Shown here in pieces: positions 6,293 to 12,694 of a stretch of DNA of 12,694 bases. This DNA comes from DASQWP01 sp050697555 (GTDB lineage: Bacteria; Actinomycetota; Thermoleophilia; Gaiellales; Gaiellaceae), in NCBI GenBank assembly GCA_050697555.1, contig JBOHAD010000065.1, positions 1 through 12,694 of the forward strand. Direction: 5' to 3'. Each line of letters begins with the position of its first letter. Within the stretch, counting starts at the first letter, position 1. A program made the translations under genes and the position numbers. Under the pieces are notes generated by a model. That model did not search any database. It was given only the letters and a program-made list of their open reading frames with translations, and was not told where the DNA came from.

Positions 6293-6928
6293 ATGCGCTA
6301 TCCGACCGTTCTCTTCGACCTCGACGGCACGCTCGTCGACTCCGGCGCGATGATTCTCGCCTCGTACCGGCACGCCACGCAGAGCGTCCTCGCACGCGAG
6401 GTTCCCGATGAGGTGCTGGCCGGCTTCATCGGGGGCGGGAGCATCCTCGAGCACATGCGGGAGATCGACGAAGGGCGCGCCGACGAGCTCGTCCGCGTCT
6501 ATCGCGAGCACAACGAGCCGCTGCACGACGACCTCGAGGCCTTCCCGGGCGTCGAGGACCTCCTGGCGACGCTCTCGGCCCAGGGACGGACGCTCGGCGT
6601 CGTGACGGCCAAGCGCCGAAAGACCGTCGACCTCTCCTTCGCCGTGCTTCCGCTCGAGCGCTACTTCGACGCGATCGTGACCACCGACATGACCGAGCGG
6701 CACAAGCCGCACCCCGAGCCCGTCCTGAAGGCGCTCGAGCTCCTCGACGCCGACCCCGCCGGGGCCGCCTTCGTCGGCGACTCCCCCTTCGACGTCGCAG
6801 CGGGCAAGGCGGCGGGCGTCTTCACCGTCGCGGTCGCCTGGGGAAACATCCACCCCGTCGCGCGGCTCGTCGAGGCGGGCGCCGACCTCATCGTCGAGAC
6901 GCCCGAGGAGCTCCTCGATGGCCTCTAG
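6293..6928 (+). CDS. HAD-superfamily phosphatase (phosphoglycolate phosphatase/PpaX-like)
   Basis: A 211-residue haloacid-dehalogenase hydrolase with all four motifs. Motif I is VLFDLDGTLVDSG (nucleophile D9, acid/base D11). Motif II is T105 in VVTAKR, motif III K138 in ERHKPHPEP, and motif IV FVGDSPFDVAAG with D163 and D167 as magnesium ligands. The helical cap lies between motifs I and II. Best match is the Gph/PpaX/phosphoglycolate-phosphatase-like group; the substrate (2-phosphoglycolate, pyrophosphate or another phosphoester) cannot be decided from sequence. ATG 6293 is preferred because a TACGAT box fits leaderless transcription there. ATG 6275 would add six residues and also lacks an SD. 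The last 11 bases overlap ligA, so the two are likely co-expressed. Confidence 0.9.
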   Translation: MRYPTVLFDLDGTLVDSGAMILASYRHATQSVLAREVPDEVLAGFIGGGSILEHMREIDEGRADELVRVYREHNEPLHDDLEAFPGVEDLLATLSAQGRTLGVVTAKRRKTVDLSFAVLPLERYFDAIVTTDMTERHKPHPEPVLKALELLDADPAGAAFVGDSPFDVAAGKAAGVFTVAVAWGNIHPVARLVEAGADLIVETPEELLDGL

Positions 6929-8927
6929 GGACGTCGAGAAGCGGGCCGCCGAGCTGCGCGAGCGCGTCGATCACCACAACTATCGCTACCACGCGCTCGA
7001 CGACCCGGAGATCGCGGACGCCGAGTACGACCGACTCTACGACGAGCTCCGAAGCCTCGAGGACGAGCATCCCGAGCTCGTCACGCCGGACTCGCCCACC
7101 CAGCGAGTCGGCGCTGCTCCCTCGGAGAAGTTCCCCAAGGTCGAGCACCTCGTGCCCATGGGCTCGCTCGAGAAGGTGACGACCGACGAGGCCCTGGAGA
7201 AGTGGGCCGATGACGTGCGCAAGCGCCTGGACTCGGACGAGCCGGTCGCTTACGTGACCGAGCCGAAGATCGACGGCTCCGCCGTCTCGCTCGTCTACGA
7301 GAACGGCGTCCTCGTCCGCGGCGCGACGCGTGGGGACGGCGCGCGCGGCGAGGAGGTGACGCCCAACCTGCGCACGATCAAGGCGATTCCGCTCAAGATG
7401 CGCTCGCTGGACGGCGCGCCGCCGCCAGCCGTACTCGAGGTACGGGGCGAGGTGTACTTCCCGATCGGCGCCTTCAACCGGCTCAACGAACGCCTCGTTG
7501 CCGAGGGCAAGAAGACGGCGCCGAACCCGCGCAACGCCGGGGCCGGGTCCCTGCGGCAGCTCAACCCCAAGATCACGGCCGAGCGCGAGCTCTCCATCTG
7601 GGTCTACGGAACGGGCCGCAGCGAGGGGACCGCGTTCGAGAGTCAATGGGAGATCCTGCGCTGGCTCCGCGAGTGCGGCTTCCGGACGAATCCCTTCGCG
7701 GAGCGACACGACTCGCTCGAGTCCGTCGCGCGCGCCTGCTCCGAGTGGGAGACGAAGCGGGTCGAGCTCGACTACGAGATCGACGGGATCGTCATCAAGG
7801 TGGACTCGCTCGACCAGCAGCGCCGTCTCGGCGCGCTGCATGGACGGCCGCGCTGGGCGCGCGCCTACAAGTGGGCGCCGATGACGGCGCAGACGAAGCT
7901 CCTCAAGATCCACATCCGCGTGGGGCGCACCGGGAACCTCAATCCGTGGGCGCAGCTCGAGCCGGTCGAGGTCGGAGGCGTCACCGTCTCGCAAGCGACC
8001 CTTCACAACGAGGAGGACATCAACCGCAAGGACATCCGTGAGGGCGACGTCGTCATCGTCCAGCGCGCCGGCGACGTCATCCCGCAGATCGTCGGTCCCG
8101 CCGGCGCGCACCGGCCCGGCACCAAGCGCTTCCGGATGCTCAGCCGCTGCCCGCTCTGCGGCACGGGGATCGTGAAGCCGGAGGGCGAGGTCATGCACCG
8201 GTGCCCCAACCCGAAGTGCGAATCGCGCGGGCTCGAGACGCTCATCCACTGGGTCATGGCCGCGATGGACATCGAAGGTGTGGGCGAGCTCATGGTGCGC
8301 CGCCTCTGGCGCGAGGGTCTCCTGACGGGGATGGCCGACCTCTACCGGCTGACGAAGGAGCAGCTCCTCGCCCTCGACGGCTTCGGGGAGATCTCGGCGA
8401 CGAGCGCGCTCGAGGCGATCGAGCGCTCGAAGGAGCGGCCGTTCAACCGGGTCCTCTACGGGCTCAACATCCCGCACGTCGGCTGGGTGACGGCGCAGAA
8501 CATCGCACGGCACTTCGGCGGTGTCGACCGCCTGATGGCAGCGAGCCAGGAGGAGGTCCAGGAGGTCGAGGGAATCGGTCCGGACCGGGCGGAGGCGATC
8601 GTCGAGTGGTTCTCGGACGGGGAGAACCGCAAGCTCGTCACCGAGCTGCGGAAGCTCGGGCTCCGCTTCGAGCTGGCGCACGCCGAGCGGCCGGTCGAGG
8701 GGCCGCTGACGGGGAAGAGCTACGTGATCACGGGGACGCTCGAGCGCTGGTCTCGTGAAGACGCGAAGGGGGCACTCGAGGCGAAGGGGGCGAAGGTGAC
8801 CGACTCGGTCTCGAAGAAGACGGCGGGGCTCGTCGTCGGTGAGGGCCCCGGCTCCAAGCTCGAGAAGGCGCGCCGCGCCGGTGTCGAGGTCCTCGACGAG
8901 GCGGCCTTCGAGCAGCTCGTCTCCTAG
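6918..8927 (+). CDS. ligA: NAD+-dependent DNA ligase LigA
   Basis: A 669-residue LigA of standard length with every domain. Domain Ia (1-70) has YRYHALDDPEIADAEYDRL, the NMN/NAD+-binding part. The adenylation domain holds the AMP-accepting lysine K117 in EPKIDGSAVSL, then EVRGEVYFP, the NPRNAGAGSLRQL stretch, DYEIDGIVIKVDS, and K318 in ARAYKWAP. The OB domain (VGRTGNLNPWAQLEPVEVGG) follows. The zinc finger uses C411, C414, C429 and C434. A helix-hairpin-helix region (about 450-590; GVGELMV, LDGFGEIS, VEGIGPDRAEAI) and a C-terminal BRCT domain (592-669) complete it. It seals nicks in replication and repair. ATG 6918 has GAGGAG seven bases upstream and lies inside the end of the HAD gene. Some motif positions are slightly unusual (NPWAQLEP where TPVA-LEP is common), but no key residue is lost. 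Confidence 0.98.
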   Translation: MASRDVEKRAAELRERVDHHNYRYHALDDPEIADAEYDRLYDELRSLEDEHPELVTPDSPTQRVGAAPSEKFPKVEHLVPMGSLEKVTTDEALEKWADDVRKRLDSDEPVAYVTEPKIDGSAVSLVYENGVLVRGATRGDGARGEEVTPNLRTIKAIPLKMRSLDGAPPPAVLEVRGEVYFPIGAFNRLNERLVAEGKKTAPNPRNAGAGSLRQLNPKITAERELSIWVYGTGRSEGTAFESQWEILRWLRECGFRTNPFAERHDSLESVARACSEWETKRVELDYEIDGIVIKVDSLDQQRRLGALHGRPRWARAYKWAPMTAQTKLLKIHIRVGRTGNLNPWAQLEPVEVGGVTVSQATLHNEEDINRKDIREGDVVIVQRAGDVIPQIVGPAGAHRPGTKRFRMLSRCPLCGTGIVKPEGEVMHRCPNPKCESRGLETLIHWVMAAMDIEGVGELMVRRLWREGLLTGMADLYRLTKEQLLALDGFGEISATSALEAIERSKERPFNRVLYGLNIPHVGWVTAQNIARHFGGVDRLMAASQEEVQEVEGIGPDRAEAIVEWFSDGENRKLVTELRKLGLRFELAHAERPVEGPLTGKSYVITGTLERWSREDAKGALEAKGAKVTDSVSKKTAGLVVGEGPGSKLEKARRAGVEVLDEAAFEQLVS

Positions 8928-8944
8928 TGTCTGGAGGGCACTAG
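8924..8944. terminator. Short inverted repeat holding both convergent stop codons
   Basis: CTAGTG (8924-8929) and CACTAG (8939-8944) are perfect six-base arms around a nine-base loop. Each arm contains the TAG stop of one gene: ligA on + and the carboxypeptidase on -. There is no T-tract either side, so a bidirectional terminator is only a weak possibility. Confidence 0.25.
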
Positions 8945-10146
8945 CTCCGGGCCGCGAGGATCTGTGCGAAACGATCCTGCGCGCGACGGGCGTACCACCA
9001 CGGGATCGGATGCCCGTTCTGGAGGATGGAGAAGACGTAGCGCGTGCCGGCGTAGCCGGAGAGGCTCGATGCTGTCCTCGTCGTCCCGGTCTTCGCGCGC
9101 ACCGTGCGGTAGGCCGGCTCGCGCCGCATCCGATCCTCGAGCGTCCCGTCGTAGCCCGCGATGGGAAGGGAGCGGGTCCAGGCGCGCTTGAGGGCCGGAT
9201 CGCTCCAGCCCGAGATCAGCATTGCGACGACCGCCCGTGCTGTTAGCCGGTCGCGGACCGAGAGCCCCGAGCCGTCGACGATGCGGACCCCCGAGAGCGG
9301 GACGCCGCGGCGGCGCAGCACCCCGCGGACGACGAGGCTGCCCCGGTGGGTAGTCCCCGCCCTGCGGAACTTCGCTCCCAGGTGTTTGAGGAGCACCTCG
9401 GCGTAGAAGTTGTCGCTCCGCTTGTTCATCGAGCGGACCAGCCGCGAGAGCGGCGCCGAGCGCACCGATTCGAGCGGAGTCGCATGGGCGGGCGTCGTGC
9501 CGCTCCGAACACCGCGGACAACCCTGACGCCGGCGGCCCCCAACGCCTTCCGGAAGGCGATCCCGGCCGCGCGGGCCGGGTTGTCCACCGTCCGCCGGCC
9601 CACCTTTCCCCGGGCGACGACGAGCGCGGACAGCGGCGGCGACTCGACCTTGTACCAGGACGGCTTCCAGCCCGGGCAGGTTCGCCGCGCGTCGTAGTAG
9701 GTCTCGTCCCAGGTCACCCGACCCGTCACCTTGCGGATGCCGAGCGCGCGGATCTTCCGGGCAAGCCTGCGCAGGTCAGCTCGTGTGAGCGACGGATCTC
9801 CGTAGCCCTTGAGGATCAGGCTGCCGCGCCAGGTGGCACGTCTTCGGCTGCCGACTCCGAAGACGCGCGTGGGGATCCGGTAGGCGGTGCCGAGCCGGTC
9901 GAGCGCCGCGAGCCCGACGGCCAGCTTCTGGTTCGAGGCGGGCTCGAGCGATCTCGAGGCATGCAGGCCGTACACCGCGCGGCCGGTGCGGAGGTTGACC
10001 ACCAGCGCACCCGTCTGCGCTCGCGAGACTCCCCGAGCGTTCAAAGCCCGGTCGAGGCGGTCGCGGAGACCCGCCTCGGCTGCCGGCGCTGCCGCCGCGG
10101 CCTGCGCCGAGAACACCACGAGGGCGAGGGCGAGAGCCCGCTTCAA
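8941..10146 (-). CDS. D-alanyl-D-alanine carboxypeptidase/endopeptidase, PBP4 (S13) family
   Basis: A 401-residue exported penicillin-binding protein of the DacB type. Residues 1-20 (MKRALALALVVFSAQAAAAA) are a signal peptide. The active-site motifs are all present: SxxK as S71-N-Q-K74 in EPASNQKLA, SxN as S244-D-N246 in MNKRSDNFYAE, and KTG at 352-354 in VRAKTGTTRTAS. Family signatures KGYGDPSL (about 113-120) and IVDGSGLS (289-296) are also clear. The spacing between SxxK and SxN (170 residues) is shorter than in E. coli PBP4, indicating a reduced inserted domain. It trims or cleaves peptidoglycan side chains. The start is TTG 10146, with GAGG eight bases upstream; it gives a standard Lys-Arg n-region, and no ATG or GTG does better. 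Thirteen bases separate it from the convergent ligA stop. Confidence 0.93.
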   Translation of the reverse strand: MKRALALALVVFSAQAAAAAPAAEAGLRDRLDRALNARGVSRAQTGALVVNLRTGRAVYGLHASRSLEPASNQKLAVGLAALDRLGTAYRIPTRVFGVGSRRRATWRGSLILKGYGDPSLTRADLRRLARKIRALGIRKVTGRVTWDETYYDARRTCPGWKPSWYKVESPPLSALVVARGKVGRRTVDNPARAAGIAFRKALGAAGVRVVRGVRSGTTPAHATPLESVRSAPLSRLVRSMNKRSDNFYAEVLLKHLGAKFRRAGTTHRGSLVVRGVLRRRGVPLSGVRIVDGSGLSVRDRLTARAVVAMLISGWSDPALKRAWTRSLPIAGYDGTLEDRMRREPAYRTVRAKTGTTRTASSLSGYAGTRYVFSILQNGHPIPWWYARRAQDRFAQILAARS

Positions 10147-10168
10147 AAGATAGGCCTCGTCGTCAGGG

Positions 10169-10174
10169 AGGATA
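10169..10174 (-). promoter_or_regulatory. Possible -10 box for the PBP4 gene
   Basis: TATCCT on the - strand, 22 bases before TTG 10146, would give a leader of about 15 bases that includes the GAGG at 10158-10155. No -35 match is seen. Confidence 0.3.
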
Positions 10175-10231
10175 GGACGTCCGGCCCTTGGAGACGGCCG
10201 CCGTCCGTGGTTGTGTTCTGCGGGCGTTCCA

Positions 10232-10525
10232 ATGAACGAAGACCTCCCTGTCCTCTTCGACCGTATCCGCGCGCTCCTGAACGGCCACGGGAGCGATGCC
10301 CCCCCTCCTCGGACCGAGGAGGTAGAGCATACGCTGACCGACGGATATGCTCGCGCGCTGGCGCTCGAGGGCGAGCATCTGCGGACGGAGCGGCGCATCC
10401 GGGCGCTGGCCGGCGACGCCGAGCACGTCCCCGAGCTGCGCGCGCTCAAGTCGCGCCTCGGCAACCTCGACGCCGAGCTGAGCCAGCTCCGGGCGCTGCT
10501 CCGGGTGCTGGCCGCGACCCGCTAG
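10232..10525 (+). CDS. Small hypothetical protein with C-terminal coiled coil
   Basis: A 97-residue protein I do not recognise by function. The N-terminal third contains DLPVLFDRIRALLNGHG and a proline-rich stretch (DAPPPR). From about residue 30 the protein is strongly helical: EHTLTDGYARALALEGEHL and then charged heptad-like sequence (RALKSRLGNLDAELSQLRAL) to the end, suggesting a coiled coil. It has no signal peptide, cysteine or membrane segment, so it is probably cytoplasmic. Frame use (GC-rich third positions, charged helices) supports real coding. ATG 10232 has no convincing SD. The gene faces the response regulator and their stop codons share CTAG, while its 5' end is divergent from the PBP4 gene. 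My impression that similar small proteins occur in related genomes is unverified. Confidence 0.7.
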   Translation: MNEDLPVLFDRIRALLNGHGSDAPPPRTEEVEHTLTDGYARALALEGEHLRTERRIRALAGDAEHVPELRALKSRLGNLDAELSQLRALLRVLAATR

Positions 10526-11214
10526 ACGATGCCGCTCCGGACGGCGTAGACCGCCGCCTGGATGCGGTTGTCGATCTGCAGCTTCATGAGGATGTTCGAG
10601 ATGTGGTTCTTGACCGTCTTCGGGCTGATGAAGAGCTCGCGCGCGATCTCGGCGTTGTCCTTGCCGTTGGCGATGAGGCGGAGCACCTCGAGCTCACGGT
10701 CGGAGAGCTCGGCCAGGATCGTCGCCGCCGCGCCGGTGTCCGTCGTCTGCGCGCGCAGGCGCTGGAGGAGCTTGGCGGCGATCTGCGGAGAGATGAGCGA
10801 CTCCCCTTCCGCCGCGGCTCGGATCCCGGCGATGAGCTGGTCGATGGAGGAGTCCTTGAGCAGGTAGCCGCAGGCGCCGGCCATGACCGCGTTCATGACG
10901 TCGTCGTCCTCGACGGAGATGGTCAGGACGACGACGCGCGTCAGGGGCGAGGCGCCGGTGATCCGGCGGGTGGTCTCGACGCCGGTGAGCCCCGGCATGT
11001 TCAGGTCCATGATGACGACGTCCGGCGCGAGCTCGCCGACGAGCCTGAGCGCGACCTGGCCGTTCTCCGCCTCCCCCACGACCTGGAGTCCCTGTTCCTC
11101 GAGCAGCGTGCGCAGGCCCGTGCGGAAGAGGTCGTGATCGTCGACGAGCAGCACGCGCAGCTCCTCGAGCTGCTTCCCGGCATGGCGTTCCTCGGCTACG
11201 GGCGTAGCGTCCAC
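10522..11214 (-). CDS. LuxR/NarL-family response regulator
   Basis: A 230-residue two-domain regulator. The receiver domain (about 18-135) has the acidic pair D25-D26 in VLLVDDHDLFRTGL, the phospho-acceptor D70 in VVIMDLNMPG, T98 and K120 (GYLLKDSS). A linker leads to a LuxR-type helix-turn-helix at about 168-225 (LSDRELEVLRLIANGKDNAEI, then ISPKTVKNHISNILMKL). It is expected to be phosphorylated by a sensor kinase and to bind DNA as a dimer. No histidine kinase is in the window, so it looks like an orphan here. GTG 11214 is supported by GGAGG six bases upstream (11225-11221). It lies 37 bases after the 3D-domain gene on the same strand and may be co-transcribed with it. Confidence 0.95.
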   Translation of the reverse strand: MDATPVAEERHAGKQLEELRVLLVDDHDLFRTGLRTLLEEQGLQVVGEAENGQVALRLVGELAPDVVIMDLNMPGLTGVETTRRITGASPLTRVVVLTISVEDDDVMNAVMAGACGYLLKDSSIDQLIAGIRAAAEGESLISPQIAAKLLQRLRAQTTDTGAAATILAELSDRELEVLRLIANGKDNAEIARELFISPKTVKNHISNILMKLQIDNRIQAAVYAVRSGIV

Positions 11215-11220
11215 CCCTTC

Positions 11221-11225
11221 CCTCC
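11221..11225 (-). promoter_or_regulatory. Shine-Dalgarno sequence of the response regulator
   Basis: GGAGG on the - strand, six bases before GTG 11214. It settles the non-ATG start. Confidence 0.75.
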
Positions 11226-11251
11226 GGCCGCTGTGAGGCCCCGGATTCTAG

Positions 11252-12280
11252 CTAGTAGAGCGTGATCGTGACCGTGCGCCGACCCCACTGGAGCGCCTGA
11301 GCGCACGAGGGGAACCAGACGTCGATGGTCGCGCCCTTGACCGCGGATCCCGTGTCGGCCGCGACCCCGTCGCCGTAGCCGGGGACGAACATCTTCGTGC
11401 CGAGCGGGATGACCGCCGGGTCTACGGCGACGACGCCCCAGCCGACCGGGATCCCGGTCGCCGTCTTCCCGCGCAGGCAGTAGCCGGTCGAGAGGACGGT
11501 CATACGGGAGCCGCTCTGCGACGCCGAGGTCGTGACCGCGGTGGAGGCGGGCGCCGGTGCCGGCGCCGCGGCGAGCGCCGCCGAGCGGGCCTCGGCGGCC
11601 GCCGCCTGGGCGGCCAACTGCGCGATGCGGCGGTCGTTGAGGGCCTGCTCTTCCCGCAGCCCCGCGAGGTAGGCGGAGCGCTCTCGGTGCGCGCCCGCGA
11701 GAGCCGAGCGCGTCGCCGCCGCCTCCCCGACGAGCCGGGTGAGCTCCGCGCGCCGCGCAGCCAGTTCCCGGAGCGAGGCCTGGAGCGTCCGGCGCGACTC
11801 GCGCACCTGCCCGACGATCTGGCCGTCGTCTGCGGCAAAGCGGCCCAGACCGTCGAGCGCCGAGAGCGCGTCGTCGAGGGATTCGGCGCCGAGGAGCACC
11901 GCCAGCGGGTCGATGTCCCCTTCGACGTACAGGGTCTGGAGCCGCGATGCGAGCCGCCGCTCGGCCTCGGCCAGGCCGGCGCGCGCGATCGCGAGCCGGC
12001 GGCGGGCCGAGTCTTCGGCCTGCTCCACGTCGGCCTGTCGCCGCTCGAGCTCCGCGAGACGTGCCTCCGCGCGCGCGAGCCGGGCCTCGAGCGAGTAGAG
12101 CTCGAGCAGCGCCGCATGCGACCCGGCTGCCAGACCGCGGTTCTCGGCGCGGAGTCGCTCGGTCTCGCTCCGCAGAGCTCCGGGCTCGTAGCCGAGGGCG
12201 ACGGTCGGGGCGAGCAGCCCAGCGAGCGCCGCCGCCCCCGCTGCCCACCGAGCCCGCCGCAATGTGGAACCCGTGCGCAC
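11252..12280 (-). CDS. Exported PcsB-like coiled-coil protein with C-terminal 3D domain
   Basis: A 342-residue protein. Residues 1-30 are a signal peptide (RRARWAAGAAALAGLLAPTVALG). Residues 35-235 are a long alpha-helical coiled coil broken by LQTLYVEGDIDPLAVLLGAE and then LDDALSALDGLGRFAADD. That break resembles the FtsX-interacting coiled coil of PcsB, CwlO and RipC-type hydrolases. After an Ala-Pro linker (236-255), residues 260-342 are a 3D domain, named for three conserved aspartates: D287 (VAVDP), D309 (AADTG) and D320 (TIDVWF). This is a double-psi beta-barrel seen in MltA-like and resuscitation-associated wall enzymes. The protein likely acts on or at peptidoglycan, perhaps under FtsEX control (inference). 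GTG 12280 is the start, near-leaderless from TAGGGT at 12295-12290. The gene ends just before the response regulator. Confidence 0.88.
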   Translation of the reverse strand: MRTGSTLRRARWAAGAAALAGLLAPTVALGYEPGALRSETERLRAENRGLAAGSHAALLELYSLEARLARAEARLAELERRQADVEQAEDSARRRLAIARAGLAEAERRLASRLQTLYVEGDIDPLAVLLGAESLDDALSALDGLGRFAADDGQIVGQVRESRRTLQASLRELAARRAELTRLVGEAAATRSALAGAHRERSAYLAGLREEQALNDRRIAQLAAQAAAAEARSAALAAAPAPAPASTAVTTSASQSGSRMTVLSTGYCLRGKTATGIPVGWGVVAVDPAVIPLGTKMFVPGYGDGVAADTGSAVKGATIDVWFPSCAQALQWGRRTVTITLY

Positions 12281-12387
12281 GAGCCGAGCACCCTAACAAG
12301 CCTCGCGGAGGCGCGCCGTGGGGGAGATACCGCCGGGCCGAGGTGTTTGCCGCCGTCCAGGAGCCTTGTTAGAGTCCGCGCCTTGTG
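12278..12387. promoter_or_regulatory. Mirrored divergent promoters of the two coiled-coil wall genes
   Basis: The two strands carry near-copies of one 27-base block ending in GTG: 12361-12387 on + and 12304-12278 on -, with 21 of 27 positions identical by hand alignment. Each has an extended -10 box, TGTTAGAGT (12367-12375) on + and TGTTAGGGT (12298-12290) on -, then nine bases and GTG. Neither has an obvious -35 box, which fits an extended -10. Both transcripts would be leaderless or nearly so. The cores form an inverted repeat (CTAACAAG/CTTGTTAG). Confidence 0.55.
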
Positions 12388-12438
12388 ACGGCGCCCAGCC
12401 CAGTGAGCGCGCCCGCAGTGCCCCCGACTCGGAGGTAG
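12385..12438 (+). CDS. Possible 17-residue leader ORF
   Basis: GTG 12385 stands nine bases after the + strand -10 box, exactly where the opposing gene has its own GTG start. It opens a 17-codon frame (VTAPSPVSAPAVPPTRR) ending at TAG 12436-12438. That stop falls between GGAGG (12431-12435) and the ATC at 12441 where the exported protein appears to begin. It could be a translated leader coupled to the next gene. Alternatively it is the true N-terminus of that gene, separated by a frameshift or a sequence error. No homology is claimed. Confidence 0.3.
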   Translation: MTAPSPVSAPAVPPTRR

Positions 12439-12440
12439 GC

Positions 12441-12694
12441 ATCCGACCGAGAAGACGACACGCGATCCTCGCCCTGCTCCTGTTCGCAGCGGCGCTTCAG
12501 CTTGCGGGGCCCGCGACCCCGCAGCCGACGATCGAGTCGAAGCAGGCCGAGGCGCAGCAGGTCCTCGCGCAGATCCAGCAGATCGATGCCGAGCTCGGCC
12601 ACGCGGTCGAGGCCTACAACGCGGCGACGATCGAGCTCGACCGCATCCGGGCGGAGCAGAAGGTCAACGAGCGCCGGCTCGAGATCGCCCGTTC
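12441..12694 (+). CDS. N-terminus of exported coiled-coil peptidoglycan hydrolase-like protein (3' end cut)
   Basis: Frame 3 is open to the window end for 84 codons and part of another. It encodes a signal peptide (RPRRRHAILALLLFAAALQL, then AGPA) and a coiled coil (ESKQAEAQQVLAQIQQIDAE, later RAEQKVNERRLEIA). This matches the N-terminal region of RipA/PcsB-like proteins that end in an NlpC/P60 domain; that domain would lie outside the window, so the identity is inferred. No ATG, GTG or TTG opens the frame at a sensible place. The best start is ATC 12441, five bases after a perfect GGAGG (12431-12435), just before the Arg-rich n-region. Alternatives are a base error (ATG read as ATC) or a frameshift from GTG 12385. 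It is divergent from the 3D-domain gene. Confidence 0.7.
   Translation, partial: MRPRRRHAILALLLFAAALQLAGPATPQPTIESKQAEAQQVLAQIQQIDAELGHAVEAYNAATIELDRIRAEQKVNERRLEIAR

Noticed and set aside
6255..6300. tRNA-like sequence (GTGCCCGAGCGGC followed by a hairpin)
   Set aside because: It recalls a tRNA D-arm, but there is no acceptor stem, anticodon arm or T-loop, and the HAD coding sequence begins at once.
6888..8681. A 597-codon open frame antisense to ligA
   Set aside because: It mirrors the ligA frame, with no motif of its own; GC-rich shadow.
10147..10464. N-terminal extension of the PBP4 gene to 10464
   Set aside because: It would place 106 basic, Ser/Arg-rich residues before a clean signal peptide and overlap the small + strand gene; TTG 10146 is the better start.
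9346..11265. A 639-codon + strand open frame crossing the PBP4 and response regulator genes
   Set aside because: It is antisense to two proteins with full active-site motifs and also overlaps the small + strand gene in another frame; sequence is Arg/Gly/Pro-rich without domains.

Overview
The window is about 12.7 kb of very GC-rich chromosome (roughly 70% by eye). It looks like a deep-branching actinobacterium, probably of the class Thermoleophilia (Gaiellales/Solirubrobacterales type). That placement is inference, from protein flavour, GTG/TTG starts and several apparently leaderless starts with TANNNT-type -10 boxes. The S4 protein keeps four zinc-binding cysteines, whereas the mycobacterial and streptomycete S4 proteins I know have lost them.

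Layout. (1) 1-2727, + strand: the end of the alpha operon, rpsM (5' end cut off), rpsK, rpsD, rpoA and rplQ, tightly packed with TAATG or ATGA overlaps except for a short gap before rpoA. (2) 2771-5355: an accessory block between rplQ and truA, which are direct neighbours in many bacteria. It holds a decayed ECF sigma remnant fused to the tail of its usual partner gene (+), then on the - strand an AHSA1/SRPBCC protein, the ArsR-type repressor that precedes it, and an exported M28 zinc peptidase with a PA domain. (3) 5412-8927, + strand: truA, a HAD phosphatase and ligA (NAD+-dependent DNA ligase). (4) 8941-12694: cell-envelope genes. These are a PBP4-type D-Ala-D-Ala carboxypeptidase (-), a small hypothetical protein (+), a LuxR-type response regulator (-), a PcsB-like coiled-coil protein with a C-terminal 3D domain (-), and, divergent from it, the start of a second exported coiled-coil protein cut by the window end (+).

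How the parts fit. Regions 1 and 3 are core transcription, translation and replication genes. The arsR-AHSA1 pair looks like a self-repressed unit, with a TAAG/CTTA operator cluster over a near-leaderless promoter whose -35 box contains the stop codon of the peptidase gene. Region 4 groups several peptidoglycan-modifying proteins with an orphan response regulator.

I found no mobile element, CRISPR array, tRNA or rRNA, and no convincing wholly new system. The most unusual points are the chimeric sigma/partner remnant, the mirrored divergent promoters at 12290-12375 leading to a gene whose best start codon is ATC directly behind a short leader ORF, and the arsR operator cluster. No intergenic stretch exceeds 300 bases; the longest is 6132-6292, described under the 6198-6212 and 6273-6291 entries.
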